DNA of 64,000 nucleotides from positions 1-64,000 of the forward strand of contig JAGAKH010000068.1 in NCBI GenBank assembly GCA_017625725.1. Direction: 5' to 3'. Position numbers and translations under genes: made by a program. This DNA comes from Bacteroidales bacterium. Lineage in GTDB: Bacteria > Bacteroidota > Bacteroidia > Bacteroidales > UBA932. Within the stretch, counting starts at the first letter, position 1, and the number at the start of each line of letters is the position of its first letter. Below are positions 17,215 through 25,065 of this stretch, piece by piece. Under the pieces are notes generated by a model. The model ran no database searches. It was not told the DNA's origin and saw only the letters and a program-made list of their open reading frames with translations.

Positions 17215-18642
17215 ATGATACGAAAGAAGACGGTATTCCTGACAGGAGCAACAGGTAATATGGGTTGGGCCGGCTTTCAGGAGTTATATGGTAGAAAAGA
17301 CAGGTTTGACATAAGGATCCTGGCTCGTGACAGCAAGAAGAACCGGAAAAAGCTTGCCAGATATCTTGATGATCCGTCTGTGACGGTAATCTGGGGCGAC
17401 CTGACCCGTTATGATGATGTTCTCAAGGGTGTATCCGGTTCGGATTATGTGCTGCATGTAGGAGGAATGGTGTCTCCGGCAGCGGATTATTATCCGGAAA
17501 AGACCTTGAAAGTGAACGTGGCAGCTGCAGAGAATGTGGCAAAGGCTGTACTTGCCCAATCGAATGCAGATGAGATAAGGGTGGTTTATATAGGTTCGGT
17601 AGCTCAGTATGGAGACCGTCGTTGTCCGAATCATTGGGGCAGGACAGGCGATCCTGTATGTGCAAGCCGCTTTGATATGTATTCTGTATCGAAATGCAAG
17701 GCGGAAAAAGCCATCGTGGACTCCGGGATAAGAAAATGGGTTTCATTGCGTCAGAGCGGGATATTGTATCCTGGAATTCTTAAGGTGCTGAATCCTACGG
17801 CCTTTCATGTTCCGGTGCAGGGTGTCCTCGAGTGGGCTACAATAGAGGATTCGGGGCGTCTGCTTGCCAATGTGTGCGAAGACTGGGTTCCTGAGGAGTT
17901 CTGGAACAGATTCTACAACATAAGCAGCGGTGAACAATATAGGATGACAAATTACGAGTTCGAGTCAAGGCTTTTGAAAGGGCTGGGTCTTCCGGAACCG
18001 GAAAAGGTCTTTGAACCGCAATGGTTTGCCACACGTAACTTTCATGGTATGTGGTATTCTGATGCTGATGTGCTGGAGGATTATCTGCATTTCCGGGCAA
18101 ATGTTCCTATAGACAGATATTTTGCCGACATGAAATCAAAGCTGCCATGGTTCTATTCCCTGGCCTTTCTTGCACCTGCATGGGCTGTGTGCCTGTTCAT
18201 GAAGCCATATGCCTTTGAAAAAGGGATGGGAACCCAATGGTGGGTGGAGAACGATCCGGAAAAATTCAATGCGTATTATGGTTCCCGCGAGGAATATGAA
18301 AAGATTGTTTCATGGAAGCAGATGCGTCCGGGCCGTCTTGAAAAGAATCAGTCTGCAGCCGAGGCGTCCGGAGAGTTGAGGTGTCTTGACCATGGATGGG
18401 ATGAGAGCCGTCGCCTTGAGGAACTGACTGTGGATGAGGTGCGTAGGGCTGCTGAATTCCGTGGAGGGCGCTTCCTCGGCAAGAAGGGCGGACTATATGA
18501 GTGGGAGTGTGAGCATGGGCATCGTTTCGAAGCCTCTTTGGAGTATGTCCTGCTGGGAGGCGGCTGGTGTCTTGAATGCAATCCGGATAAATGGACTATT
18601 GAGACAACAGAACGCAACAGGTTCATCTCCCAGCTGAAGTGA
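17215..18642 (+). CDS. NAD-dependent epimerase/dehydratase with C-terminal zinc-finger-like domain
   Basis: Residues 1-330 form an extended short-chain dehydrogenase/epimerase domain. It has the nucleotide-binding TGATGNMG at 10-17, an acidic GDL at 61-63, a HVGG motif at 81-84 and the YxxxK pair Y156/K160. Substrate is not predictable; nucleotide sugars or sterol-like substrates are possible. A middle hydrophobic stretch (about 310-335) may associate with the membrane. The last about 70 residues carry CEHGH (C432, H434, H436) and CLEC (C452, C455), similar to treble-clef or zinc-ribbon modules in which a C-x-x-G-H pair precedes W-C-x-x-C. This fusion is unusual. The gene follows the EnvC-like gene by 11 bp. 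Confidence 0.82.
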   Translation: MIRKKTVFLTGATGNMGWAGFQELYGRKDRFDIRILARDSKKNRKKLARYLDDPSVTVIWGDLTRYDDVLKGVSGSDYVLHVGGMVSPAADYYPEKTLKVNVAAAENVAKAVLAQSNADEIRVVYIGSVAQYGDRRCPNHWGRTGDPVCASRFDMYSVSKCKAEKAIVDSGIRKWVSLRQSGILYPGILKVLNPTAFHVPVQGVLEWATIEDSGRLLANVCEDWVPEEFWNRFYNISSGEQYRMTNYEFESRLLKGLGLPEPEKVFEPQWFATRNFHGMWYSDADVLEDYLHFRANVPIDRYFADMKSKLPWFYSLAFLAPAWAVCLFMKPYAFEKGMGTQWWVENDPEKFNAYYGSREEYEKIVSWKQMRPGRLEKNQSAAEASGELRCLDHGWDESRRLEELTVDEVRRAAEFRGGRFLGKKGGLYEWECEHGHRFEASLEYVLLGGGWCLECNPDKWTIETTERNRFISQLK

Positions 18643-18708
18643 AGATCTCCCTGTTGGCGGTGTTTGGGTATTGGAAATTATTGATATTTAATAAATTGTG
18701 CTTTTGCG

Positions 18709-19164
18709 ATGAAGATAAGAGTACTTGATATAGCATATGAAACTATGGCGGACGGGCCAGGCTTGCGCACTTCGATCTATTGTGCCGGATGTGCACATCA
18801 TTGTCCCGGCTGCCATAACCCGCAGTCGTGGGACTTTAACGCGGGAAACGAAATGACCGTGCAGGAACTGCTTGACATAATCAAGGACGACGAGTTCGCT
18901 GACGTGACTTTCTCCGGAGGCGACCCTCTGTATCAGGTTGAGGCGTTTACAGAGCTGGCCCGCCGTATCAAGGAGGAAACAGGCAAGAACATATGGTGCT
19001 ATACCGGCTTTACATATGAAGAAATCCAGGCAGACGAGCGGCTCAGTGCCATTCTTCCATATCTCGACGTCATCGTGGACGGCCCCTTTGTCTTAGAACT
19101 CCGTGACCCATACCTTCAGTTTCGCGGCAGTTCCAACCAACGGATCATCCATCTTCTCGAATAA
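18709..19164 (+). CDS. nrdG: Anaerobic ribonucleotide reductase activase
   Basis: NrdG is the radical-SAM enzyme that generates the glycyl radical on NrdD. The 151-residue protein has the [4Fe-4S] motif C28-x3-C32-x2-C35, an upstream GPGLRTSIYCAGC segment, the TFSGGDPL motif in the middle and a C-terminal RGSSNQRII segment. It is full length. Its partner nrdD lies 3.5 kb away in the opposite orientation, the two genes converging on an island of transposase, REP-like repeats and a lipoprotein gene. Confidence 0.95.
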   Translation: MKIRVLDIAYETMADGPGLRTSIYCAGCAHHCPGCHNPQSWDFNAGNEMTVQELLDIIKDDEFADVTFSGGDPLYQVEAFTELARRIKEETGKNIWCYTGFTYEEIQADERLSAILPYLDVIVDGPFVLELRDPYLQFRGSSNQRIIHLLE

Positions 19165-19175
19165 GATTTTCTGCA

Positions 19176-19212
19176 ATTACTCCCGACATTTCATCGAATT
19201 CTTCGGGATTAA
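19176..19212. repeat. REP-like palindrome 1
   Basis: Inverted arms TTACTCCCGA (19177-19186) and TCGGGATTAA (19203-19212) pair with one mismatch around a loop containing CATTTCATCG. This is the inverted counterpart of palindrome 4 next to the intact RAYT gene, and it marks the 3' end of the deleted copy. Confidence 0.75.
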
Positions 19213-19434
19213 CTTATAATATGGCAAGACATCTTTTTATCTTGTCCTTTCCCACACGGAACCTCTGTCAAAGATTGTCTGCTATCCGAAACTTAGTTCT
19301 CTCATCCGGAAGATATACCGACCCGATCCTCGCAAGGGCAACGGCATAGCAATTGAAACCTCTGATATAATCATCCTCAGAACGAAACATCACTTCGTTT
19401 TCATTTCTTTTTCCACAAACCATTCTCTTTCCGA
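19213..19434 (-). pseudogene. Internally deleted RAYT transposase copy
   Basis: The reverse strand matches the two ends of the RAYT gene at 21562-22473 joined directly. The 5' part (around GFNCYAVALARxGS) is fused to the 3' part (around VYLxD to the stop) at the shared pentamer GGTCG. In the intact gene this pentamer lies at 21674-21678 and 22364-22368, so 690 bp are missing, in frame. A second deletion of about 35 bp has removed most of the start region after the ATG, and a TGG codon near the 3' end is now TGA. All sequence between is lost, including the HFH motif, so it cannot be active. Palindrome 1 sits at its 3' end, as palindrome 4 does at the intact gene. It resembles a non-autonomous derivative. 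Confidence 0.8.
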
Positions 19435-19443
19435 GCGTGACGG

Positions 19444-19485
19444 AGATTAATCCCTAAAAATGGCATAAGATGTAGGGATTAATCT
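19444..19485. repeat. REP-like palindrome 2 (variant)
   Basis: A perfect 13-bp inverted repeat (19444-19456 with 19473-19485) has a 16-base loop. The arms read AGATTAATCCCTA and its complement, a variant of the TTACTCCCGAA arm seen in the other palindromes. Confidence 0.7.
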
Positions 19486-19515
19486 GCGATTTGACGTCAA
19501 ACCTCAGATTTTACG

Positions 19516-19555
19516 GATTACTCCCGAAATTTTGCTATAAACTTCGGGAGTAATC
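19516..19555. repeat. REP-like palindrome 3
   Basis: A perfect 13-bp inverted repeat (19516-19528 with 19543-19555) has arms GATTACTCCCGAA and complement and a 14-base loop. It shares the core TTACTCCCGAA with palindromes 4 and 5 on the other side of the lipoprotein and RAYT genes. Confidence 0.8.
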
Positions 19556-19610
19556 TCATCGTCAGGACTCAGACCGGCAGAAAAATTTGGAAAAAATATC
19601 GGGGAGAGCA

Positions 19611-19618
19611 TATCTTTG
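19611..19618 (+). promoter_or_regulatory. -7 promoter box for the island lipoprotein
   Basis: TATCTTTG matches TAnnTTTG; a TTTG at 19586-19589 lies about 21 bp upstream as a possible -33 element. The lipoprotein ATG is 27 bp downstream at 19646. Confidence 0.6.
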
Positions 19619-19645
19619 TTAAGATAATCCTAAACAAGTTCTATT

Positions 19646-21457
19646 ATGAAACCTGATATGAAAGTATCCATTTGTGTGAAAAGCATTTTTCAGTCGCTGA
19701 TTTTCAGTATCATCCTTGTTTTTGCAGCCTGTTCAGAAGGCCCCCTTGACTCAGACGACGGTTCAGGAAATGGTTCAGGAGATGGCGGAAACTCTACTGG
19801 CGTCGGAGTGGAATCAGTGCATGGCCCTGTTACCATGAAACTGGAATCCGTCACTGCCACTACTGCTCTCTTTTCGGGTTCTCTTGATATGGAAACAGCT
19901 ATGCTCTATACTGAACTTGGAATCATCTACTCAACGGATTCTGCCCTGTCTAAAGACAGCGGAACACGTCTGCGGATCACATCCATCATCAATGAAAATA
20001 AGTTCATGGAATTGATTTCAGGTCTTCCTCATAGCACTGAAATCTATTATGCACCGTATTATTGTTCCGCATCCGGGCTCTTTGTGGCCGGAGAGGCGAA
20101 GAAACTCAAGACGGTGACGCCAGAGATAAGCATTGCCGTAGATGAAACATCTGTGACCGGTCGCTCTGTAAATCTTCTTATGGGTGTGTCGGGGATTACT
20201 CCAGCCGACCTGCAGTCCGTATCCATAGGTCTCATGTACTCTGATGACAAGAACACTGTTCAAGAAGGAGAGGTGATTGAGATTCAGGAACTCGCACAGT
20301 CAGGTGAGATAGTCATACCTCTTGATGACTTGCTTGCTTCCACTCCATATTATTATTGTTCATATATAGAACAGAACGGAAAACGTCTGCTTGGAGACAT
20401 TAAGGAATTCCGTCTACCTGATCCTTATATAGCCGCACAGAAGGATCTCGATATGTCTGCGGCGGTCAATCTGTCTACGACCAAGACAGCCAACTGCTAT
20501 ATCGTTTCACAAGCCGGACTTTATAAGTTCAGGACAGTCAAGGGTAACAGCAGCACTTCTGTCGGTAATATCGCCTCATGTTCTATCCTTTGGGAAACAT
20601 TAGGTACTTACGATGCACCGAAACCGTTGGAACTTATCAGTGCTGTCTGCTATAGAGATAATTTTATAGCCTTCAAGACAGCAGACACCTTCAAGGAAGG
20701 TAACGCACTTATTGCCGCCAAAGATGCCTCCGGCAATATCCTTTGGTCATGGCATATCTGGCTGACTGACCAACCTAAAGGCCAGGTCTATAAAAACAAC
20801 GCAGGTACAATGATGGACCGTGACCTTGGGGCAACGTCGTGTACTTATTTAAATGATACTTCCGATGATGGGTTGTATTATCAGTGGGGAAGAAAGGATC
20901 CGTTTTATATGTGGTCATACAAATCCACCATTGCTTCTTCACCATATGTGTCTTCAGATTCTACGTATGGTACAATCGAATATGCAACAGCGAATCCAAC
21001 AACATTTATAACAGGCAATAGTTTAAATGCTGACTGGTATTATACTGATACTGATAAGATGGGTTATACTACCCGTTGGACAACATCAGATCAAGATAAA
21101 TCTATCTATGATCCTTGTCCTGCCGGATGGCGTGTTCCTGATTCTGATTTTTGGGAAATTGCATATGGTTATTCAGGAAAAACTGAGATATCTTTTTCAA
21201 AAACTGGTGGTGAAGATATGTCATATTACTTTGGGAGTGGCGACAGTTCTATTTGGTATCCGGAATCCGGTGTTTATAATACTGATGGCGACTTTTTGTC
21301 TGATGTCGGATGTTGGTGGTCCGCCGGATTGTATTATGAAAACTGGGTGTGGGGTTTAAATATTGTGTTTCATTCATTTAAGTCAGATTTTTTTACAAAA
21401 GGATATATGCTTTCTAGTCCCTCAAGCGGTTGTTTTGTCCGCTGCCAGAAGGAATAG
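19646..21457 (+). CDS. Large lipoprotein, fibronectin-like repeats and FISUMP-like C-terminus
   Basis: The 603-residue protein has a signal peptide with lipobox FAAC (Cys29) and an acidic Gly/Ser/Asp linker at about 30-52. Two or three fibronectin-type-III-like beta domains follow (about 58-265; motifs such as TATTALFSGSLD and LPHSTEIYYAPYY). The C-terminal domain from about 385 has DRDLGA, YYQWGRKDPF, DPCPAGWRVPDSDFW and a terminal GCFVRCQK. That set is typical of FISUMP-type (Fibrobacter paralogous) surface domains common in Bacteroidales lipoproteins. It is probably a surface adhesin or carbohydrate-contacting protein; the ligand is unknown. It sits alone between the deleted RAYT copy and the intact RAYT gene, and it has its own promoter. 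Confidence 0.8.
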   Translation: MKPDMKVSICVKSIFQSLIFSIILVFAACSEGPLDSDDGSGNGSGDGGNSTGVGVESVHGPVTMKLESVTATTALFSGSLDMETAMLYTELGIIYSTDSALSKDSGTRLRITSIINENKFMELISGLPHSTEIYYAPYYCSASGLFVAGEAKKLKTVTPEISIAVDETSVTGRSVNLLMGVSGITPADLQSVSIGLMYSDDKNTVQEGEVIEIQELAQSGEIVIPLDDLLASTPYYYCSYIEQNGKRLLGDIKEFRLPDPYIAAQKDLDMSAAVNLSTTKTANCYIVSQAGLYKFRTVKGNSSTSVGNIASCSILWETLGTYDAPKPLELISAVCYRDNFIAFKTADTFKEGNALIAAKDASGNILWSWHIWLTDQPKGQVYKNNAGTMMDRDLGATSCTYLNDTSDDGLYYQWGRKDPFYMWSYKSTIASSPYVSSDSTYGTIEYATANPTTFITGNSLNADWYYTDTDKMGYTTRWTTSDQDKSIYDPCPAGWRVPDSDFWEIAYGYSGKTEISFSKTGGEDMSYYFGSGDSSIWYPESGVYNTDGDFLSDVGCWWSAGLYYENWVWGLNIVFHSFKSDFFTKGYMLSSPSSGCFVRCQKE

Positions 21458-21541
21458 CGGATTTTTCTCTTTTTTTGTGATTATTTCTTTTTCTTTAACA
21501 AGCATTTTCTTTTTCTTATACTCGAAAAGATTGGAAAGGGA

Positions 21542-21549
21542 TAGGTTTG
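21542..21549 (+). promoter_or_regulatory. -7 box for the RAYT gene
   Basis: TAGGTTTG matches TAnnTTTG only 13 bp before the ATG, implying a very short leader. The corresponding site in the deleted copy reads AATGGTTTG, so the box itself is degraded there. Confidence 0.45.
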
Positions 21550-21561
21550 TGGAAAAAAGAA

Positions 21562-22473
21562 ATGAGAAAATTATATCATTTTTGTCTTTCCGCTGGGAAC
21601 GAAGTGATGTTTCGTTCTGAGGAAGATTATATCAGAGGTTTCAATTGTTATGCCGTTGCCCTTGCAAGGACCGGGTCGACTGCTTTGGCTGATTCCTTCA
21701 TGTCCACTCATTTTCATGCGTGTGTCCAGACAGATGATATAAAGGGATTGGTGTTTCATTACAGGGCGTCCTACTCGCGTTATTTCAACAGGAAATATTT
21801 CCGTAGGGGGACACTGGGAGAGTCTGTTCCTTTTGTATTGGACATAGTCGGCCTCTATCATCGTCTGGCGGCCTTGAGCTATACATTGAGGAACCCATTG
21901 CATCATGGTGTATCCCCGACTCCGTTCGCTTATCCTCACAACTCTGCAAATGCCGTCTTCAGGAACGAGTTGGGAAAGTCTCCGGCAATGGAATTGCTTC
22001 CTGCCCGTAAATATTATCATACACTTCCCGATAAGGCAGAGGTCCCGGCTCATTATAAGATGAACAAAGACGGATTGTTTTTGAGGGAATCCGTTATAGA
22101 TGTGCCTCAGGTTGAGTATATCTATGGTAGTCCGAGGAACTATCTTTTCTATATGAACCGGCTTTCCGGCGAAGATTGGGAAAGAGAACAGCTTAAAGAT
22201 GGAGGTAAAGCACTGACCCTTTCGGGGATAGAGACAGGGGTCCGCATGAACGATCTTCAGTCGATGTTGAAGAGCGAGTTCGGAAGAGAAAACTATAATA
22301 AAATTACAGATTCTTCGTTATGCAGCCTGATTGATGATGAGATTTTACCGGGATATGGTCTCAGGTCGGTATATCTTCTGGATGATAAGACAAAGTTTCA
22401 GATAGCTGACAGTCTTTGGCAGAAGTTCCGCTTGGAAAAGGACAAGATAAAAAGATGTCTTGCTATATTATGA
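21562..22473 (+). CDS. REP-associated tyrosine transposase (RAYT, IS200-like Y1 family)
   Basis: RAYTs are single-copy Y1-type HUH nucleases related to the IS200/IS605 TnpA. They bind and cleave REP palindromes in single-stranded DNA. This 303-residue protein shows the family pattern: an N-terminal YHFCLSAGNEVMFRSEEDY (RAYT form Y-H-x-x-x-R-G-N...F-x-x-x-D-D), the HUH pair H50-F51-H52 after FMST, the YFNRKYFRRGTLGE segment, and the SYTLRNPLHHGV segment with the candidate catalytic tyrosine near 107. The C-terminal extension (about 150-303) is longer than in many RAYTs. ATG at 21562 is chosen; an upstream TTG at 21547 falls inside the -7 box. REP-like palindromes 4 and 5 follow within 120 bp. 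Confidence 0.85.
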   Translation: MRKLYHFCLSAGNEVMFRSEEDYIRGFNCYAVALARTGSTALADSFMSTHFHACVQTDDIKGLVFHYRASYSRYFNRKYFRRGTLGESVPFVLDIVGLYHRLAALSYTLRNPLHHGVSPTPFAYPHNSANAVFRNELGKSPAMELLPARKYYHTLPDKAEVPAHYKMNKDGLFLRESVIDVPQVEYIYGSPRNYLFYMNRLSGEDWEREQLKDGGKALTLSGIETGVRMNDLQSMLKSEFGRENYNKITDSSLCSLIDDEILPGYGLRSVYLLDDKTKFQIADSLWQKFRLEKDKIKRCLAIL

Positions 22474-22474
22474 G

Positions 22475-22510
22475 TTACTCCCGAAGAAGTCGATGAAATT
22501 TTGGGATTAA
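22475..22510. repeat. REP-like palindrome 4
   Basis: This begins 2 bp after the RAYT stop. Arms TTACTCCCGAA (22475-22485) and TTTGGGATTAA (22500-22510) pair with two imperfections, one of them a G-T. The loop contains GTCGATGAAA, matching the loop of palindrome 1 in the inverted deleted copy. It therefore travels with the transposase gene. Confidence 0.75.
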
Positions 22511-22537
22511 TTGGCGAATCAGCAGGTTTTCTTCAAT

Positions 22538-22589
22538 ATAAATAATTACTCCCGAAGTTAACAGGAAAACTTCGGGAGTAATTATTTAT
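22538..22589. repeat. REP-like palindrome 5, long perfect hairpin
   Basis: A perfect 22-bp inverted repeat (22538-22559 with 22568-22589) has an 8-base loop and contains the core ATTACTCCCGAAGTT. It is the most stable palindrome of the set. It lies between the RAYT stop and the nrdD stop, so besides being a REP-type element it could end transcription from both sides. Confidence 0.85.
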
Positions 22590-22649
22590 GCTATGGCCTC
22601 TTTCTGCGTGACAGGGATTCGTTTCAGTATCCCAGCTGAGGATCATTGG

Positions 22650-24857
22650 CTATTTGTGGACAACCCTGTCCTTGAGCTCTGCAAGTTTTGCACTGTTCCA
22701 GCGTCCGGTCGTTCCTACAAGGTATCCGGTGATTCTCTGGAGCTTGTCTATCTTGGTGCTCTTGCAGTGAGGACACCTTGTAAGGTTTTCGTCTGCATTC
22801 TCGAATCCGCAGTCAAGGCAGCGGTTCCTGTTGTGGTTTACAGAGCAGTATCCGATGTTGTATCTGTCCATTAGGTCTACAATTGCCATGATAGCCTCTG
22901 GATTGTGAGTCGCATCTCCGTCAATCTCCACATAGAAGATGTGTCCACCTCCTGTGAGAGCGTGGTATGGTGCCTCAATCTCTGCCTTGTGCTTAGGAGT
23001 ACACTTGTAGTAGACAGGAATGTGGTTTGAGTTGGTATAATAGTCCTTGTCTGTAATGCCTGGGATAATACCGAACTTTTTCTTGTCTCCTCTTGTGAAT
23101 CTTCCTGCAAGACCTTCTGCAGGTGTTGCGAGAACACTATAGTTGTGTCTGTATGTCTCTGAGAACTTGCCTACCTTGTCTCTCATGAATGACACGATGC
23201 GAAGTCCGAGTTCCTGAGCCTCAGAAGATTCTCCATGATGTTTTCCGCAGAGGGCAATAAGTGTCTCAGCCAGACCGATGAATCCGATACCGAGTGTTCC
23301 ATGGTTGATCACAGATTCGATAGTGTCGTTTTCACCAAGCTTTTCGCTGTCAAGCCAGAGGGCACCCATCAGGAGAGGGAACTGCTTCTTGAGTGCGGTC
23401 TTCTGGAAGTTGAATCTTTCATTGAGCTGTTTGGCTGCAATTTCGAGGGCCCAATCAAGTTTGTTGAAGAATTCGTGGATCCTGTCTTCCTGATTTGGAA
23501 TGTCCATACATTCGATAGCAAGCTTCACGATATTTATGGTAGTGAAGGAAAGATTTCCTCTTCCGATAGAAGTCTTAGGTCCGAATCTGTTTTCGAAGAC
23601 TCTTGTACGGCATCCCATGGTAGCCACTTCGTACTGATATCTCTTCGGATCGTCGGCTTTCCAGAGTTCGTGATGGTTGAACGGAGCATCGAGGTTTACG
23701 AAGTTAGGGAAGAACCTTCTTGCAGAAACCTTGCATGCGAACTTGTAGAGATCGTAGTTACGGTCTTCAGGAAGATAGCTTACTCCTCTCTTCTTCTTCC
23801 AGATCTGGATAGGGAAGATAGCTGTGGAACCGTTACCTACTCCTTCGTAGGTTGTGTTGAGGATCTCGCGGATCACGCATCTTCCTTCTGCTGAAGTGTC
23901 TGTTCCATAATTGATCGAACTGAAGACTACCTGGTTTCCGCCACGTGAGTGGATCGAGTTCATGTTATGAACAAATGCCTCCATTGACTGGTGGACACGG
24001 CTTACTGTCATGTTTATTGCATGCTGGATCACTCTGTCGTCTCCCTGTATGCCTACAAGGTCACGTCTGATGTAATCGTCGATGTCAATGTTGTATAGTC
24101 TAGAGTAGTCCTCGCCGTTGATCTCACCGATCTTGTCCAGTTCCTCCTGGAAAGAACGACGTACGAACGGTGCCATATAGAAGTCGAAAGCAGGGATTGC
24201 CTGACCTCCGTGCATCTCGTTCTGCACTGTCTCCATTGAAATACATCCCAGAATGCTGGCAGTCTCGATTCTTTTTGCCGGTCTGGACTCACCGTGTCCT
24301 GCAAAGAAACCGTCCTCCAGAATCTTGTCCAGAGGGTGCTGGATGCATGTAAGGCTCTTTGTAGGGTAGTAGTCCTTGTCGTGGATATGGATATAGTTGT
24401 TCTTGACTGCCTCCTTCACGTCGTCGGAAAGAAGACACTCGTCAACATAGGATTTTGTAGACTCGGAAGCAAATTTCATCATCATGCCTGCAGGAGTGTC
24501 CGCATTCATGTTGGCATTCTCTCTGGTGATTTCGGTTGCCTGGGCGTCGATGATTTCCTGGAATATCTCGCGGGATTTTGCCTTACGTGCAAGATTTCTC
24601 TGGTTACGGTAGGCGATATACTTCTTTGCAACCTCCTTGCGCGGGCTGTTCATAAGCTCGATCTCCACCTGATCCTGAATATCTTCCACGCTCATGTTTT
24701 CGACATCAATCCTCGAGATGGCTGCAGCGATTTCTGCAGCAAGAACGATGTCTTCTCCCTGCTCTGTCACATCCATGGCTTTAAGGATGGCATCAACAAT
24801 CTTTCTCTTATCGAATATGACGATTCTTCCGTCACGTTTTACAACATGCTTTACCAT
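22650..24857 (-). CDS. nrdD: Anaerobic ribonucleoside-triphosphate reductase
   Basis: NrdD is the oxygen-sensitive class III enzyme that reduces ribonucleoside triphosphates for DNA synthesis. The 735-residue protein has an N-terminal ATP-cone (about 3-95), the catalytic 10-stranded barrel and a C-terminal zinc site (C680, C683, C695, C698). The glycyl-radical loop is RITGY with G711. It is full length and intact. Its activase NrdG is encoded 3.5 kb away, facing it. A -7 box is at 24921-24928. No NrdR-type operator could be recognised by eye. Confidence 0.97.
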   Translation of the reverse strand: MVKHVVKRDGRIVIFDKRKIVDAILKAMDVTEQGEDIVLAAEIAAAISRIDVENMSVEDIQDQVEIELMNSPRKEVAKKYIAYRNQRNLARKAKSREIFQEIIDAQATEITRENANMNADTPAGMMMKFASESTKSYVDECLLSDDVKEAVKNNYIHIHDKDYYPTKSLTCIQHPLDKILEDGFFAGHGESRPAKRIETASILGCISMETVQNEMHGGQAIPAFDFYMAPFVRRSFQEELDKIGEINGEDYSRLYNIDIDDYIRRDLVGIQGDDRVIQHAINMTVSRVHQSMEAFVHNMNSIHSRGGNQVVFSSINYGTDTSAEGRCVIREILNTTYEGVGNGSTAIFPIQIWKKKRGVSYLPEDRNYDLYKFACKVSARRFFPNFVNLDAPFNHHELWKADDPKRYQYEVATMGCRTRVFENRFGPKTSIGRGNLSFTTINIVKLAIECMDIPNQEDRIHEFFNKLDWALEIAAKQLNERFNFQKTALKKQFPLLMGALWLDSEKLGENDTIESVINHGTLGIGFIGLAETLIALCGKHHGESSEAQELGLRIVSFMRDKVGKFSETYRHNYSVLATPAEGLAGRFTRGDKKKFGIIPGITDKDYYTNSNHIPVYYKCTPKHKAEIEAPYHALTGGGHIFYVEIDGDATHNPEAIMAIVDLMDRYNIGYCSVNHNRNRCLDCGFENADENLTRCPHCKSTKIDKLQRITGYLVGTTGRWNSAKLAELKDRVVHK

Positions 24858-24920
24858 AATTTCTGAGGATTGGTGTTGTTAATATCTAGTTGTTTTTCTT
24901 TCTGTGGTCATATGGGGCAA

Positions 24921-24928
24921 CAAAGATA
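24921..24928 (-). promoter_or_regulatory. -7 promoter box for nrdD
   Basis: The reverse strand reads TATCTTTG, 64 bp upstream of the nrdD ATG at 24857. Confidence 0.55.
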
Positions 24929-24985
24929 ATTCAATTAGTGTAAGTTAAAAGAAAGAGTAAGGCAAAAGTTATTAACAATTGTAAA

Positions 24986-25019
24986 AATCCCCTGTTAAAT
25001 CATTGATTAACAGGGGATT
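24986..25019 (-). terminator. Hairpin terminator after the phosphopantetheinyl transferase gene
   Basis: A perfect 13-bp stem (24986-24998 with 25007-25019) has an 8-base loop, 47 bp downstream of the transferase stop. It separates that gene from nrdD, both leftward. Confidence 0.7.
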
Positions 25020-25065
25020 GAAAATATGGTAATTTTGAAATATTCAAATTAGGCTAACAAGTTTG

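Noticed and set aside
19176..22589. CRISPR array reading of the repeated TTACTCCCGAA elements
   Set aside because: The repeats are palindromic, irregularly spaced and on both strands, with genes between them and no uniform spacers or cas genes. They fit REP-like elements.
22593..22874. 93-codon rightward open frame between the RAYT gene and nrdD
   Set aside because: Most of it is antisense to the nrdD zinc and glycyl-radical region; nothing in it looks coding.
23235..23894. 219-codon rightward open frame inside nrdD
   Set aside because: It is antisense to the conserved catalytic part of nrdD; its composition follows from nrdD codon use.
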